This document shows, one piece after another, positions 6,967 through 14,790 of a stretch of 64,000 nucleotides of DNA. The notes below the pieces were generated by a model. The model had not been told where the DNA came from, did no database searches, and saw only the letters and a list, made by a program, of their open reading frames with translations. The position numbers and the translations under genes were made by a program. Source of the DNA: DASVCN01 sp040905665 (GTDB taxonomy: Bacteria > Deinococcota > Deinococci > Deinococcales > Trueperaceae); NCBI GenBank assembly GCA_040905665.1, contig JBBDRD010000031.1, positions 1 to 64,000 on the forward strand. The letters run 5' to 3'. The first letter of the stretch is position 1; the number at the start of each line of letters is the position of its first letter.

Positions 6967-8136
6967 ATGAGTGATTACGCTGATGCCATCGACGCTGCCG
7001 TAAGCCGCAATAAAGACCGCCTCCTCGAACTTAGTCACCGAATACACGCGAATCCCGAGATCAAGTTCAAAGAAGTTCAAGCGAGCGCCTGGCTAGCGGA
7101 CGTGCTCGAATCGGAAGGTTTTTCGGTGCAGCGGGGAGTAGGGGATCTGCCTACCGCTTTTGTAGCCGAGATGCCCGGCGGGCGGCCCGGACCTACGGTT
7201 GCCGTTTTGGCGGAGTACGATGCTCTCGAGGGAATAGGTCACGCTTGTGGACACAACATCATTGCCACCGCAGCGCTGGGGGCAGCTCTGGGACTCGCGC
7301 CATCGATGCCTCAGCTGCCCGGTAGTCTGAAAGTTATCGGAACACCGGCTGAGGAGGGCGGTGGCGGTAAGGCGATCCTCCTCCAACATGGCGTTTTCGA
7401 TGATGTGGACGCAGCGATGATGATCCATCCGTATCACTTGAACCAGACGGGGATCGCCATGCTGGCGAACGTAAAGTGGTCGGTAACATTTCGCGGAAAG
7501 CCGGCTCACGCTGCTCTCGCTCCGCACCTTGGCATAAACGCGCTGGACTCCGTTCGGTTGGCATTTGCCGGTGTCGATGCCTTACGCCAGCAAGTGCGTT
7601 CGGACGTGCGAATCCACGGCATCGTCACGCACGGAGGGGACGCCGCAAACATCATTCCGGACCGCGCGCAGATGCTGCTAGTAGGGCGAGCCGCCGACGG
7701 TCGCTATTTGTTCGACACTCTGGTGCCGCGCTTGCAAAACGTACTGAACGGCGCGGCGCTTATGACCGGCGCCGAGGTCGATGTGGCCGACGTGTCGCCG
7801 GCCTACCAAGAACTGCGTACCAACCCTGCCCTCTCTTCTTGCTTCGAGGTCCATTCAGGCAGGCTTGGACGTACCCTCACTCCCTGGAGTGTGCAGGATG
7901 CGGGCGGGTCCACTGACATGGGAAACGTGTCGCAACGAGTTCCGGCACTTCACGCCATGCTTGCGATCGACGACGAGGCGTTACCGCACACCGAGGCCTT
8001 CCGCGAGGCCGCGCGCGGCGCACGAGGTGATTGTGCTGTCCTCGATGGAGCGCGCATCTTGGCATCAGTCGCAGCCGACGTGCTGTCCGATCCAAAAGTA
8101 TTGGAGCAGGCGCGCCGCTCGTTCGAGGAGCGATAA
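6967..8136 (+). CDS. M20 family amidohydrolase (AbgB/IAA-amino acid hydrolase-like)
   Basis: 389 residues, a typical length for M20D metallo-amidohydrolases. Metal ligands are visible in HACGHNIIATAALGAA, PAEEGGGGKAILLQHG and IHPYHLNQTG, and near the C-terminus VPALHAMLAID. A lid (dimerisation) domain occupies about residues 180-290. Relatives cleave N-acyl or aminobenzoyl-amino acids in the cytoplasm. It precedes the IclR gene and the ABC-importer/hydantoinase operon on the same strand, so it probably acts on the imported amide or its ring-opened product. Substrate is unknown. Confidence 0.8.
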   Translation: MSDYADAIDAAVSRNKDRLLELSHRIHANPEIKFKEVQASAWLADVLESEGFSVQRGVGDLPTAFVAEMPGGRPGPTVAVLAEYDALEGIGHACGHNIIATAALGAALGLAPSMPQLPGSLKVIGTPAEEGGGGKAILLQHGVFDDVDAAMMIHPYHLNQTGIAMLANVKWSVTFRGKPAHAALAPHLGINALDSVRLAFAGVDALRQQVRSDVRIHGIVTHGGDAANIIPDRAQMLLVGRAADGRYLFDTLVPRLQNVLNGAALMTGAEVDVADVSPAYQELRTNPALSSCFEVHSGRLGRTLTPWSVQDAGGSTDMGNVSQRVPALHAMLAIDDEALPHTEAFREAARGARGDCAVLDGARILASVAADVLSDPKVLEQARRSFEER

Positions 8137-8374
8137 CAGGCCTGGCTAGTCGAGACTCGTAACCCAAATACAGTTCCAATCTTGGCCATCTCCACGAAAT
8201 CCCGACATACTTTGAGAAGCCTTCGGCAACCTGAGTCCGAACGAGCGAGCGTGTCGGGAATAAATCGTACCGGGGAGGATGAGTTGACGTGCCTCGAAAG
8301 GAGCATTATGCTGCGAGCACATGAATGGAATTACAGTTCCGTCTGGCGGAACGGCCAGGAAGGCCAAGAGGATC

Positions 8375-9145
8375 ATGAGCGGTCGAAATAGCGCCTCCGC
8401 ATCCAGCGCCGCGGAGAAGGTGCTTCAGGTTCTATGTGCGTTCGAGCAACGCTCTCACTGGGCGCTGCAGGATCTTGCGAACCACCTCGAAATGCCAAAG
8501 AGCACCATTCACCGGCTACTTGGAACGCTCAAGTTGATGCAGTTTGTTGACCAGGATCAGGGTGATTCGAATTATCATCTCGGTTTTCGGCTTTGGGCCC
8601 TGGCACGGCGCTCTCGGGACTTCGACGCACTCGCTGCCTCCGCCGCGCCTATTTTGGAGGCGCTGGTCGAGAAGACCAGAGAGACCGCGTTCATAATGGT
8701 GCAGGACGGCTTTCATGCGCTCTGCATCGCACGCGTCAACACCCGGCAGGACGTCAGGCTCCTCATCGAGGTTGGCACGGCCAGTCCGCTTCACTTAGGT
8801 GCCTCGAACTCGATAATCCTTGCATTTCTCGCCGAAACCGAGCGGTCGTCAATCCTCTCGCAGACGGTGCATGAGTCTGGTGAGCGAAAGCGAATCGAGG
8901 AAGAGATGCAAGGCGTTCACGCCGCGGGTTTCGCTTACACTTCCTCTCAGCTCACACCCGGCGCCGCCGCTATCGGCGTGCCCATCCTCGGCTCTGGTGG
9001 GACGGTATTGGCCGGATTATCTATCGGCGCACCCGCATACCGCTTCGAGCGCCAGCGTGCCCTCAGTATGTTGCCCGCTCTCCAAAGTGCCGCCGAGGCC
9101 CTTTCTCTTCGCTTCGGTCGCGCGCATCCATCCGTCGGTCAATAA
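8375..9145 (+). CDS. IclR-family transcriptional regulator
   Basis: 256 residues from ATG 8375 (an alternative in-frame ATG at 8321 adds 18 residues with no family similarity). The N-terminal winged helix is SAAEKVLQVLCAFEQRSHWA, then LQDLANHLEMPKSTIHRLL. The C-terminal ligand-binding domain spans residues ~90-250 and includes GAAAIGVPILGSGGTVLAGL. IclR proteins sense small carboxylates and related catabolites. Standing 96 bp before the importer operon in the same direction, it most likely controls that operon and perhaps itself. Confidence 0.85.
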   Translation: MSGRNSASASSAAEKVLQVLCAFEQRSHWALQDLANHLEMPKSTIHRLLGTLKLMQFVDQDQGDSNYHLGFRLWALARRSRDFDALAASAAPILEALVEKTRETAFIMVQDGFHALCIARVNTRQDVRLLIEVGTASPLHLGASNSIILAFLAETERSSILSQTVHESGERKRIEEEMQGVHAAGFAYTSSQLTPGAAAIGVPILGSGGTVLAGLSIGAPAYRFERQRALSMLPALQSAAEALSLRFGRAHPSVGQ

Positions 9146-9241
9146 CCCGATTGGACCCGCTCCGGGTTCCCAGGGCCGAAAAGGAGGTATCGGAAACCGC
9201 CCGCCCACCTCATCTCATATTTAAAACTCAAGGGAGATCGC

Positions 9242-10300
9242 ATGAGCCCCACAATCTTCAAGAAACTCGCCTTAGTTGCCTCAATGTTTCTGGCATGTCT
9301 CGTTGGCACCGCCCTGGCTCAGGACGAGCCGTTCGCAGGTCAGACTCTAGTGGTTACCAGCTACGGCGGCACGTGGCAGGAATTCCTTCGTGACGTAATC
9401 CTGCCGCCATTCGAGCAGGAAACCGGGGCGACGGTCGAACTCGCCACGGGCCTCTCCCGCGACTGGATGGCGAATCTTCGCGCAGCCGGTCGGAGTAACC
9501 CACCGTACGACGTGGTGATCGCCAATGAAACCTGGATCAGCGCTGGGCGCCTCGAGAACCGCTTCGTGTCGCTCCCCGAGGACAAAGTGCCGAACCTCAG
9601 CCAAATTCACCCGGCGCTACGACTTGAGGATGATATCGGCGTTCTTGGTCTGCTGCAGCCCCTAGGCATCGCCTACCGTACCGATCTGGTCGAGACTCCG
9701 CCCAGGTCCTGGATGGATCTTTGGAACGATGAGTACAGCGGGAACATCGGAATCTATAACATCGCCAACTCTGCCGCACCCATGTTCCTCATGATGTTGG
9801 CGCAAATCCAGACAGGCGACGCCATGAACTACGACGTTGGTTTCGACCTTCTCCAGGACCTGCGTCCGTTTAAGCAGACTGATTTCTCGGGCGACATGGA
9901 GAACCTGCTGGTACAGGGCGAGATCCACATCGGAATTCTCGACTCTGCCGCCGTGGCTCGACTGAAGCTTCAGGGCGTGCCGCTCGAATTCGTGATCCCC
10001 TCCGAAGGTCTGTTTATGTTTGAACAGAACATGAATGTGGCAGCCGGCAGCGATGTCGAGGATCTTGCCTTCGCGTTCATCAACTACATGCTTGACGCCG
10101 ATACCCAAAGCGTCTGGGCCGAGAACTATTACGTCACGCCGGCGAATGTCGAAGTATCGATCGAGGGTGAGCTCGCGAATCTTATTCCGGTTACCGCAGC
10201 CGAGATTGACCAAATCCACCAGTGGGATTGGCTCTGGCTCAATTCCGGACCACGCGAGGACATGGTCAACCGCTGGAACCGCGAAATTCGCGGGAACTGA
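9242..10300 (+). CDS. ABC importer substrate-binding protein (PotD-like)
   Basis: 352 residues with a signal peptide (residues 1-23, cut after ALAQ) and an AGGGAG ribosome-binding site. The mature protein follows the class of spermidine/putrescine (PotD/PotF)-type binding proteins: TLVVTSYGGTWQEFLRDVIL near the N-terminus, then ETWISAGRLEN, and IHQWDWLWLNSG near the C-terminus. It would capture the substrate outside the cytoplasmic membrane for the transporter encoded just downstream. The neighbours (AroM, DUF1177, HyuAB) suggest the ligand may be an amide, lactam or polyamine derivative rather than plain spermidine. Confidence 0.85.
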   Translation: MSPTIFKKLALVASMFLACLVGTALAQDEPFAGQTLVVTSYGGTWQEFLRDVILPPFEQETGATVELATGLSRDWMANLRAAGRSNPPYDVVIANETWISAGRLENRFVSLPEDKVPNLSQIHPALRLEDDIGVLGLLQPLGIAYRTDLVETPPRSWMDLWNDEYSGNIGIYNIANSAAPMFLMMLAQIQTGDAMNYDVGFDLLQDLRPFKQTDFSGDMENLLVQGEIHIGILDSAAVARLKLQGVPLEFVIPSEGLFMFEQNMNVAAGSDVEDLAFAFINYMLDADTQSVWAENYYVTPANVEVSIEGELANLIPVTAAEIDQIHQWDWLWLNSGPREDMVNRWNREIRGN

Positions 10301-10307
10301 GGTAGCA

Positions 10308-11426
10308 GTGGCGAGCATCCACATCGAAGACGTGACCAAGCGCTTTGGCCCAGTCACTGCCGTCGACCGGATGCACCTCGACCTCCAGGAAGGCGAGCTA
10401 ATCGCCTNNNNNNNNNNGGGGCCCTCGGGGTGCGGCAAGACAACAACTCTGAGGATGGTTGCCGGGTTTGAACAACCCACAGGGGGGACGATCCGATTCG
10501 GAGACCAGAACGTTACCAACCTCGCACCGGAGCAGCGCAACGTAGGCATGGTCTTTCAGAACTATGCGCTATTCCCGCACATGACGGTCGCACAGAACAT
10601 CGCCTACGGGCTCCAGATGCGCAGAGTGGAACGTGCTGAGGTTACCAAGCGAGTGGAAGCGATGCTATCTAAGGTCCAGCTCCAAGGCCTGGGCGACCGC
10701 TATACCCGCCAGATTTCTGGAGGACAGCAGCAGCGCACCGCGCTTGCTCGCGCTCTGGTGACCAACCCGTCCGTGCTACTTCTCGACGAGCCCCTCGCCA
10801 ACCTCGACGCCAAGTTGCGCGAGGAGATGCGGTTCTACATCCGCGAACTGCAGCGCGAGTTCGGAATCACGACCATATACGTAACCCACGACCAGTCTGA
10901 GGCGCTGGTGCTGGCGGACCGCATCGCGGTCATGATGGACGGGGAACTCCATCAGCTTGACGTTCCAAAGGCCATCTACGAACGCCCCACCTCGGCGCGC
11001 GTGGCCGATTTCATCGGACTGGCCAATCTGCTTCCGGGTAAAGTGACGGCGAATCATGATGGGGCTGTAACGGTCATTACTAAATGGGGCGAGATAGCCT
11101 CTTTGGGGGTACCCGAATGGTCTTCGGGTGACGATGTTCTCGTGTGCGTCCGGCCCGAGGTCTTCACCGTGACAGAGGGCAGCGGGACCCCCGCACTTCG
11201 GCGCGATGGCGAAGCGACCCTGCTCACTGGTCATGTGCGGGAACTGGCGTACCTGGGCAGCATGGTGGATTACCAGGTCGAGGGCCCGGAAGGATTGTCG
11301 CTTCGTGTTCAGTCGGTTGCCGGTCAGGAGTTCCGGCCGGGCTCGCTCGTCGAATTACACTTCACCGCCGGCAAGACCTGGGTGGTGGGCGTTAAGCGTG
11401 ACGATTCTCCGGCATTGGCGGCATGA
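10308..11426 (+). CDS. ABC importer ATPase (PotA-like), interrupted by a scaffold gap
   Basis: About 372 residues from GTG 10308. The P-loop GPSGCGKTTTLRMVAGFE follows directly after the N gap. Further motifs are the Q-loop FQNYALFPHMTV, the signature SGGQQQRTALARAL, Walker B VLLLDEPLANLDAK and the His-loop YVTHDQSEAL. A C-terminal TOBE domain (residues ~280-370) is typical of polyamine/iron/sulfate-type importers. Between GELIA and GPSGCGK the family normally has two residues, but the gap as drawn leaves four unknown codons. The gene starts 8 bp after the binding protein and overlaps the first permease by ATGA. Confidence 0.85.
   Translation: MASIHIEDVTKRFGPVTAVDRMHLDLQEGELIAXXXXGPSGCGKTTTLRMVAGFEQPTGGTIRFGDQNVTNLAPEQRNVGMVFQNYALFPHMTVAQNIAYGLQMRRVERAEVTKRVEAMLSKVQLQGLGDRYTRQISGGQQQRTALARALVTNPSVLLLDEPLANLDAKLREEMRFYIRELQREFGITTIYVTHDQSEALVLADRIAVMMDGELHQLDVPKAIYERPTSARVADFIGLANLLPGKVTANHDGAVTVITKWGEIASLGVPEWSSGDDVLVCVRPEVFTVTEGSGTPALRRDGEATLLTGHVRELAYLGSMVDYQVEGPEGLSLRVQSVAGQEFRPGSLVELHFTAGKTWVVGVKRDDSPALAA
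10408..10417. other. Assembly gap of ten Ns
   Basis: Ten Ns lie just before the P-loop codons of the ABC ATPase gene. The reading frame is the same on both sides. The number is probably a placeholder. Confidence 0.95.
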
Positions 11427-12316
11427 ATACCGCCGCCTCGGCTCCCGTTCAGTCGCCGCGCGATTCTAAGCGTACCAAGGACAGGCGCTCCTGGCTCCTC
11501 TTGCTGCCCGGCTTGGTCGTGCTGTTTTTCTTTTTCGTCCTGCCCTACGCCAATATGCTCTACATAAGCTTCCTGACGCGGGCCTATGACGAACCGTACT
11601 ATCACGTAGCGACTCTCGATAACTATGTCAACGTGATGACGGACGGCTTTAACTGGGAGATTATCGGGCTCACGTTCTGGTTCGCGATCGTAACAGCTGC
11701 CGCAACCTTGCTGCTCAGCTACCCGGTCGCCTATTTTATGGCGCGTTCGCCGGCACGCCGCAAGGGAGCCCTGCTGGCGCTCGTCCTGGCGCCGCTGCTC
11801 GTTGGCGTCGTCGTACGGAGTTACGGCTGGATGATCCTGCTTGCCGATACAGGACTGGTGAATCAGTTTCTTTCCTGGATCGGCATCGGTTCGCAAAGAC
11901 TTATGTACAACCAGACGGGCGTGTGGATCGGTCTCATCCATGTCTACATGCCGTTCATGGTGATTTCGCTCATGAACGCACTCGCGAACGTGGATCCGGA
12001 GCTGGAAAAGGCTTCGCGCAGCCTGGGAGCATCGGCCTGGACAACCTTTTGGCGAATCGTCTGGCCGCTCAGTTTGCCCGGAGTCGCTGCCGGAACGGTG
12101 CTAGTGTTCGTCCTTGCGGTAAGCGCCTACGTGATTCCGTCGTTGCTTGGCGGCTACAACGTTTTGACCGCCCCGCTGCTGATCGTGCAGGCCGTCATGG
12201 ACCTGTTCAACTGGCCACTAGGTAGCGCCTTGGCAATGGTTCTGTTCGCGGTCACGGTCGGAGCTATAGCTATCTTCAATCGAATAATGGCGCGTGCGAT
12301 GAAGGGCGTCGCTTAA
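11423..12316 (+). CDS. ABC importer permease 1 (PotB-like)
   Basis: 297 residues with about six transmembrane segments, the first at WLLLLPGLVVLFFFFVLPYA. The cytoplasmic coupling (EAA) loop reads LEKASRSLGASAWTTFWRIV, followed by WPLSLPG, as in PotB/PotH. It overlaps the ATPase gene (ATGA at 11423) and the next permease (TAATG at 12314-12318), so translation is coupled and the subunits are made in step. Confidence 0.88.
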   Translation: MNTAASAPVQSPRDSKRTKDRRSWLLLLPGLVVLFFFFVLPYANMLYISFLTRAYDEPYYHVATLDNYVNVMTDGFNWEIIGLTFWFAIVTAAATLLLSYPVAYFMARSPARRKGALLALVLAPLLVGVVVRSYGWMILLADTGLVNQFLSWIGIGSQRLMYNQTGVWIGLIHVYMPFMVISLMNALANVDPELEKASRSLGASAWTTFWRIVWPLSLPGVAAGTVLVFVLAVSAYVIPSLLGGYNVLTAPLLIVQAVMDLFNWPLGSALAMVLFAVTVGAIAIFNRIMARAMKGVA

Positions 12317-13113
12317 TGAACGCAAGGACTCGCTTCATTCTCCCGACGTACGTGATACTGATGTTCACCTTCCTGCTCGCCCCGATCGTGATCGTGGTGC
12401 TCGCGGCATTCAACGCAGGTGAATACCTCACCTTTCCACCTCAAGGGTTCTCGCTGCGCTGGTTCGAAAACTTCTTCGCAAGCGGCCCGTTCATGCGGGC
12501 CTTGGGCTTTTCACTGCGATTGGCCCTGTCGGTCACATTCGTGGCGACGGTCCTCGGCACACTTGCGAGCCTCTTCGTCGTCCGGCACGCGCGCCGGCTG
12601 CGCGACTTCCTCCGACTGGCGTTCATATCGCCGCTGGCATTCCCGTCGATCCTCACCGGAATCGCACTCCTCATCTACTTCTATGCAATCGGAGTAGGTA
12701 CGAGCGGCGGGGTAGCGCTAATCGTCGGCCATGTCCTCGTGTGTACGCCCTTCGTATTCATCTCCGTTACTTCGGTGCTGGTGCGGTTCGATACTTCGAT
12801 CGAGGAGGCGTCACGGAGCCTCGGAGCCGGGCCCTTCACCACCTTCCGGCGAGTCACGCTGCCGCTGATAAAAGGCGGCGTGGTTTCGGGCGCGGTGTTG
12901 TCGTTCATCACGAGTTTCGACCAGTTTCCGCTCTCGCTGCTCCTATCGGGCATCGGGACAACGACCCTGCCGGTGCAACTGTTCGACTACCTGAGGTTCT
13001 CATTCGATCCCACCGCGGCCGCCGCATCCACGGTGAGCGTCGTGATTACCGTTGTCGCCGTCATCCTCACCGAGCGCTTCGTGGGACTCGGCTCGCTTTA
13101 TGGAGACAGATAA
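12316..13113 (+). CDS. ABC importer permease 2 (PotC-like)
   Basis: 265 residues, six predicted membrane segments starting at ILPTYVILMFTFLLAPIVIV. The coupling loop is EEASRSLGAGPFTTFRRVTL and then PLIKGG. Its stop codon shares a base with the AroM start (TAATG at 13111-13115). With the preceding permease, ATPase and binding protein it forms a complete four-gene importer. Confidence 0.88.
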   Translation: MNARTRFILPTYVILMFTFLLAPIVIVVLAAFNAGEYLTFPPQGFSLRWFENFFASGPFMRALGFSLRLALSVTFVATVLGTLASLFVVRHARRLRDFLRLAFISPLAFPSILTGIALLIYFYAIGVGTSGGVALIVGHVLVCTPFVFISVTSVLVRFDTSIEEASRSLGAGPFTTFRRVTLPLIKGGVVSGAVLSFITSFDQFPLSLLLSGIGTTTLPVQLFDYLRFSFDPTAAAASTVSVVITVVAVILTERFVGLGSLYGDR

Positions 13114-13796
13114 TGAAGATTCCCACGATTGGCTTGCTGACGATCGGGCAAGCGCCACGTCGCGACGGTTTGGCAACGGACGTACGGGCTGTGCTCGGCA
13201 ACGTCCAGGTGCTGGAGCGAGGCGCTCTCGATGAGGTTGGCCCGGACGATATTGCAGCTATGAAGCCCGGTGATGACGATTACCGCTTAGTGACGCTGCT
13301 ACAGGACGGAAGTTCTGTAGAGATTGCCAAGCGCCACCTGCTACCGAGGCTGCAAGCGCAAATCGACGCTCTGGAGGACGCCGGCGCCGACGTAACGCTG
13401 CTGATGTGTACCGGAGAGTTCCCCAGTTTCCGCCACCAGCGTCCGCTGCTCGCCCCCCAGGCGGCACTCTATGCAGTGGTCACGGCGCTTGCCGCGGGAG
13501 GCAGGGTAGGGTCGATCACGCCATTGGTCAGCCAGGTCGAGCAGGCCCGACGAAAGTGGTCGTCACTCGGCGTGGATAACGCTTTCGTAAGCAACGCCGA
13601 CCCCTATGGCGCTGACCCAGTTGGCTCTGTCGCGACTGCTGCCCGCCAGGCTAATGACGCAGGCGCCTCAGTCTGCTTCCTCGATTGCTTCGGCTACAAC
13701 CTACGAATGCGTGACGCGGCAAGGGAAGTTTTCGCCGGACCAGTGGTGCTCGCCCGATCATTCGCGGCAAGATTGGCCGCCGAGGTGGGGGCATGA
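13113..13796 (+). CDS. AroM-family protein
   Basis: 227 residues. The N-terminus PTIGLLTIGQAPRRDGLATD, then LLMCTGEFPSF in the middle and RVGSITPLVSQ later match the AroM family, named after an E. coli gene in the aroL operon whose function is unknown. The fold resembles Asp/Glu or hydantoin racemases (a Cys in CTGEF and a second in SVCFLDCFGYN), so a racemase or related activity is conceivable and would fit the hydantoinase context. Elsewhere AroM-family genes are found beside DUF1177 genes, as here. Confidence 0.75.
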   Translation: MKIPTIGLLTIGQAPRRDGLATDVRAVLGNVQVLERGALDEVGPDDIAAMKPGDDDYRLVTLLQDGSSVEIAKRHLLPRLQAQIDALEDAGADVTLLMCTGEFPSFRHQRPLLAPQAALYAVVTALAAGGRVGSITPLVSQVEQARRKWSSLGVDNAFVSNADPYGADPVGSVATAARQANDAGASVCFLDCFGYNLRMRDAAREVFAGPVVLARSFAARLAAEVGA

Positions 13797-13858
13797 TTGA
13801 GGGAGCTCGACCGATCGAACCGAAATTGCGGCGGCCAACTCTCGGGGTACGACCATGA
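13793..13858 (+). CDS. Possible 21-residue linking ORF
   Basis: An ATG at 13793 overlaps the AroM stop (ATGA) and its own TGA at 13856-13858 overlaps the DUF1177 ATG (again ATGA). The peptide MIEGARPIEPKLRRPTLGVR plus Pro has no recognisable family. The double overlap would keep ribosomes coupled across an otherwise non-coding 58-bp gap. The ORF may simply be chance. Confidence 0.25.
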   Translation: MIEGARPIEPKLRRPTLGVRP

Positions 13859-14790
13859 TCTTGCGTCAGGTCCTCGAACTCCTCGATGTTCTAGATCGCC
13901 CTGATGCCGGCGGAGAAAGGGTAAAGAGCCTTCTGGAGGCCGCCGGCCCGGCGGACGTGACCGTCCAACGGCTACTGGGCAACGGGGGCGGCACCGATCA
14001 CGTGACGGTACGGATATCGGGACAGAGCGGCCGCACGGCCGGCGGCCAAGCTCCTACTCTCGGCATAATCGGACGCCTGGGCGGCTCCGGTGCCCGGCCG
14101 GCGATGATCGGCCATGTCTCGGACGGCGACGGTGCCCTAGCCGCGCTGGCTGCCGCCTGCAGGCTAATCGAGATGGCGGACGCCGGAGACCGATTGCCTG
14201 GGGACGTTATCGTCACCACTCATGTCTGTCCCAACGCTCCGGTTCGACCGCATCGTCCGGTACCGATGATGGGTTCGCCTATTGAATCGGCCGTCATGAA
14301 CGAGCACGAGGTCCTGCCCGAGATGGACGCTGTGCTCTCCATCGACACGACGCGAGGCAACCGAGTTTTAAACCAGCGAGGAATAGCAATTACTCCCACG
14401 ACCGTGCAGGGATGGATCCTGCGAGTCGCCGACGACCTGCTGGACACTCTCGGCTGGGTGACCGGGCGGCTTCCCCTGGTCCTGCCCATCACCATGCAGG
14501 ACATCACTCCTTATGGGAACGAGGTGTACCACATCAATTCGATCATGCAACCAGCCGTTTCCACCAGCGCGCCGGTGGTCGGTGTCGCCCTTACCGCCGA
14601 GGTGCCGGTTCCCGGTTGCGCCACCGGAGCCACTCAACCGGAGGACGCGGCGACTGCGGCTCAGTTCGCAATAGAGGTCGCTAAGCGCTTCGGTGCCGGA
14701 GAGCTGAAGTTTTTCGATCAGTCGGAGTTCGAACGGCTAGTTGGGCTTTACGGCCCGATGACGCAACTGCAGCAGGGGGCGGCCGAGTGA
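13855..14790 (+). CDS. DUF1177 family protein
   Basis: 311 residues matching the DUF1177 family: LRQVLELLDVLDRPDAGG at the N-terminus, then VTTHVCPNAPVRPHRPVPMM, followed by DAVLSIDTTRGNRVLNQRGI and ALTAEVPVPGCATGATQPED. Function is not established. Conserved His, Cys and Asp residues (THVCPNAPVRPH) could bind a metal, and the family is often found next to AroM genes, which supports a shared pathway. The stop overlaps the HyuA start (GTGA). Confidence 0.75.
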   Translation: MILRQVLELLDVLDRPDAGGERVKSLLEAAGPADVTVQRLLGNGGGTDHVTVRISGQSGRTAGGQAPTLGIIGRLGGSGARPAMIGHVSDGDGALAALAAACRLIEMADAGDRLPGDVIVTTHVCPNAPVRPHRPVPMMGSPIESAVMNEHEVLPEMDAVLSIDTTRGNRVLNQRGIAITPTTVQGWILRVADDLLDTLGWVTGRLPLVLPITMQDITPYGNEVYHINSIMQPAVSTSAPVVGVALTAEVPVPGCATGATQPEDAATAAQFAIEVAKRFGAGELKFFDQSEFERLVGLYGPMTQLQQGAAE

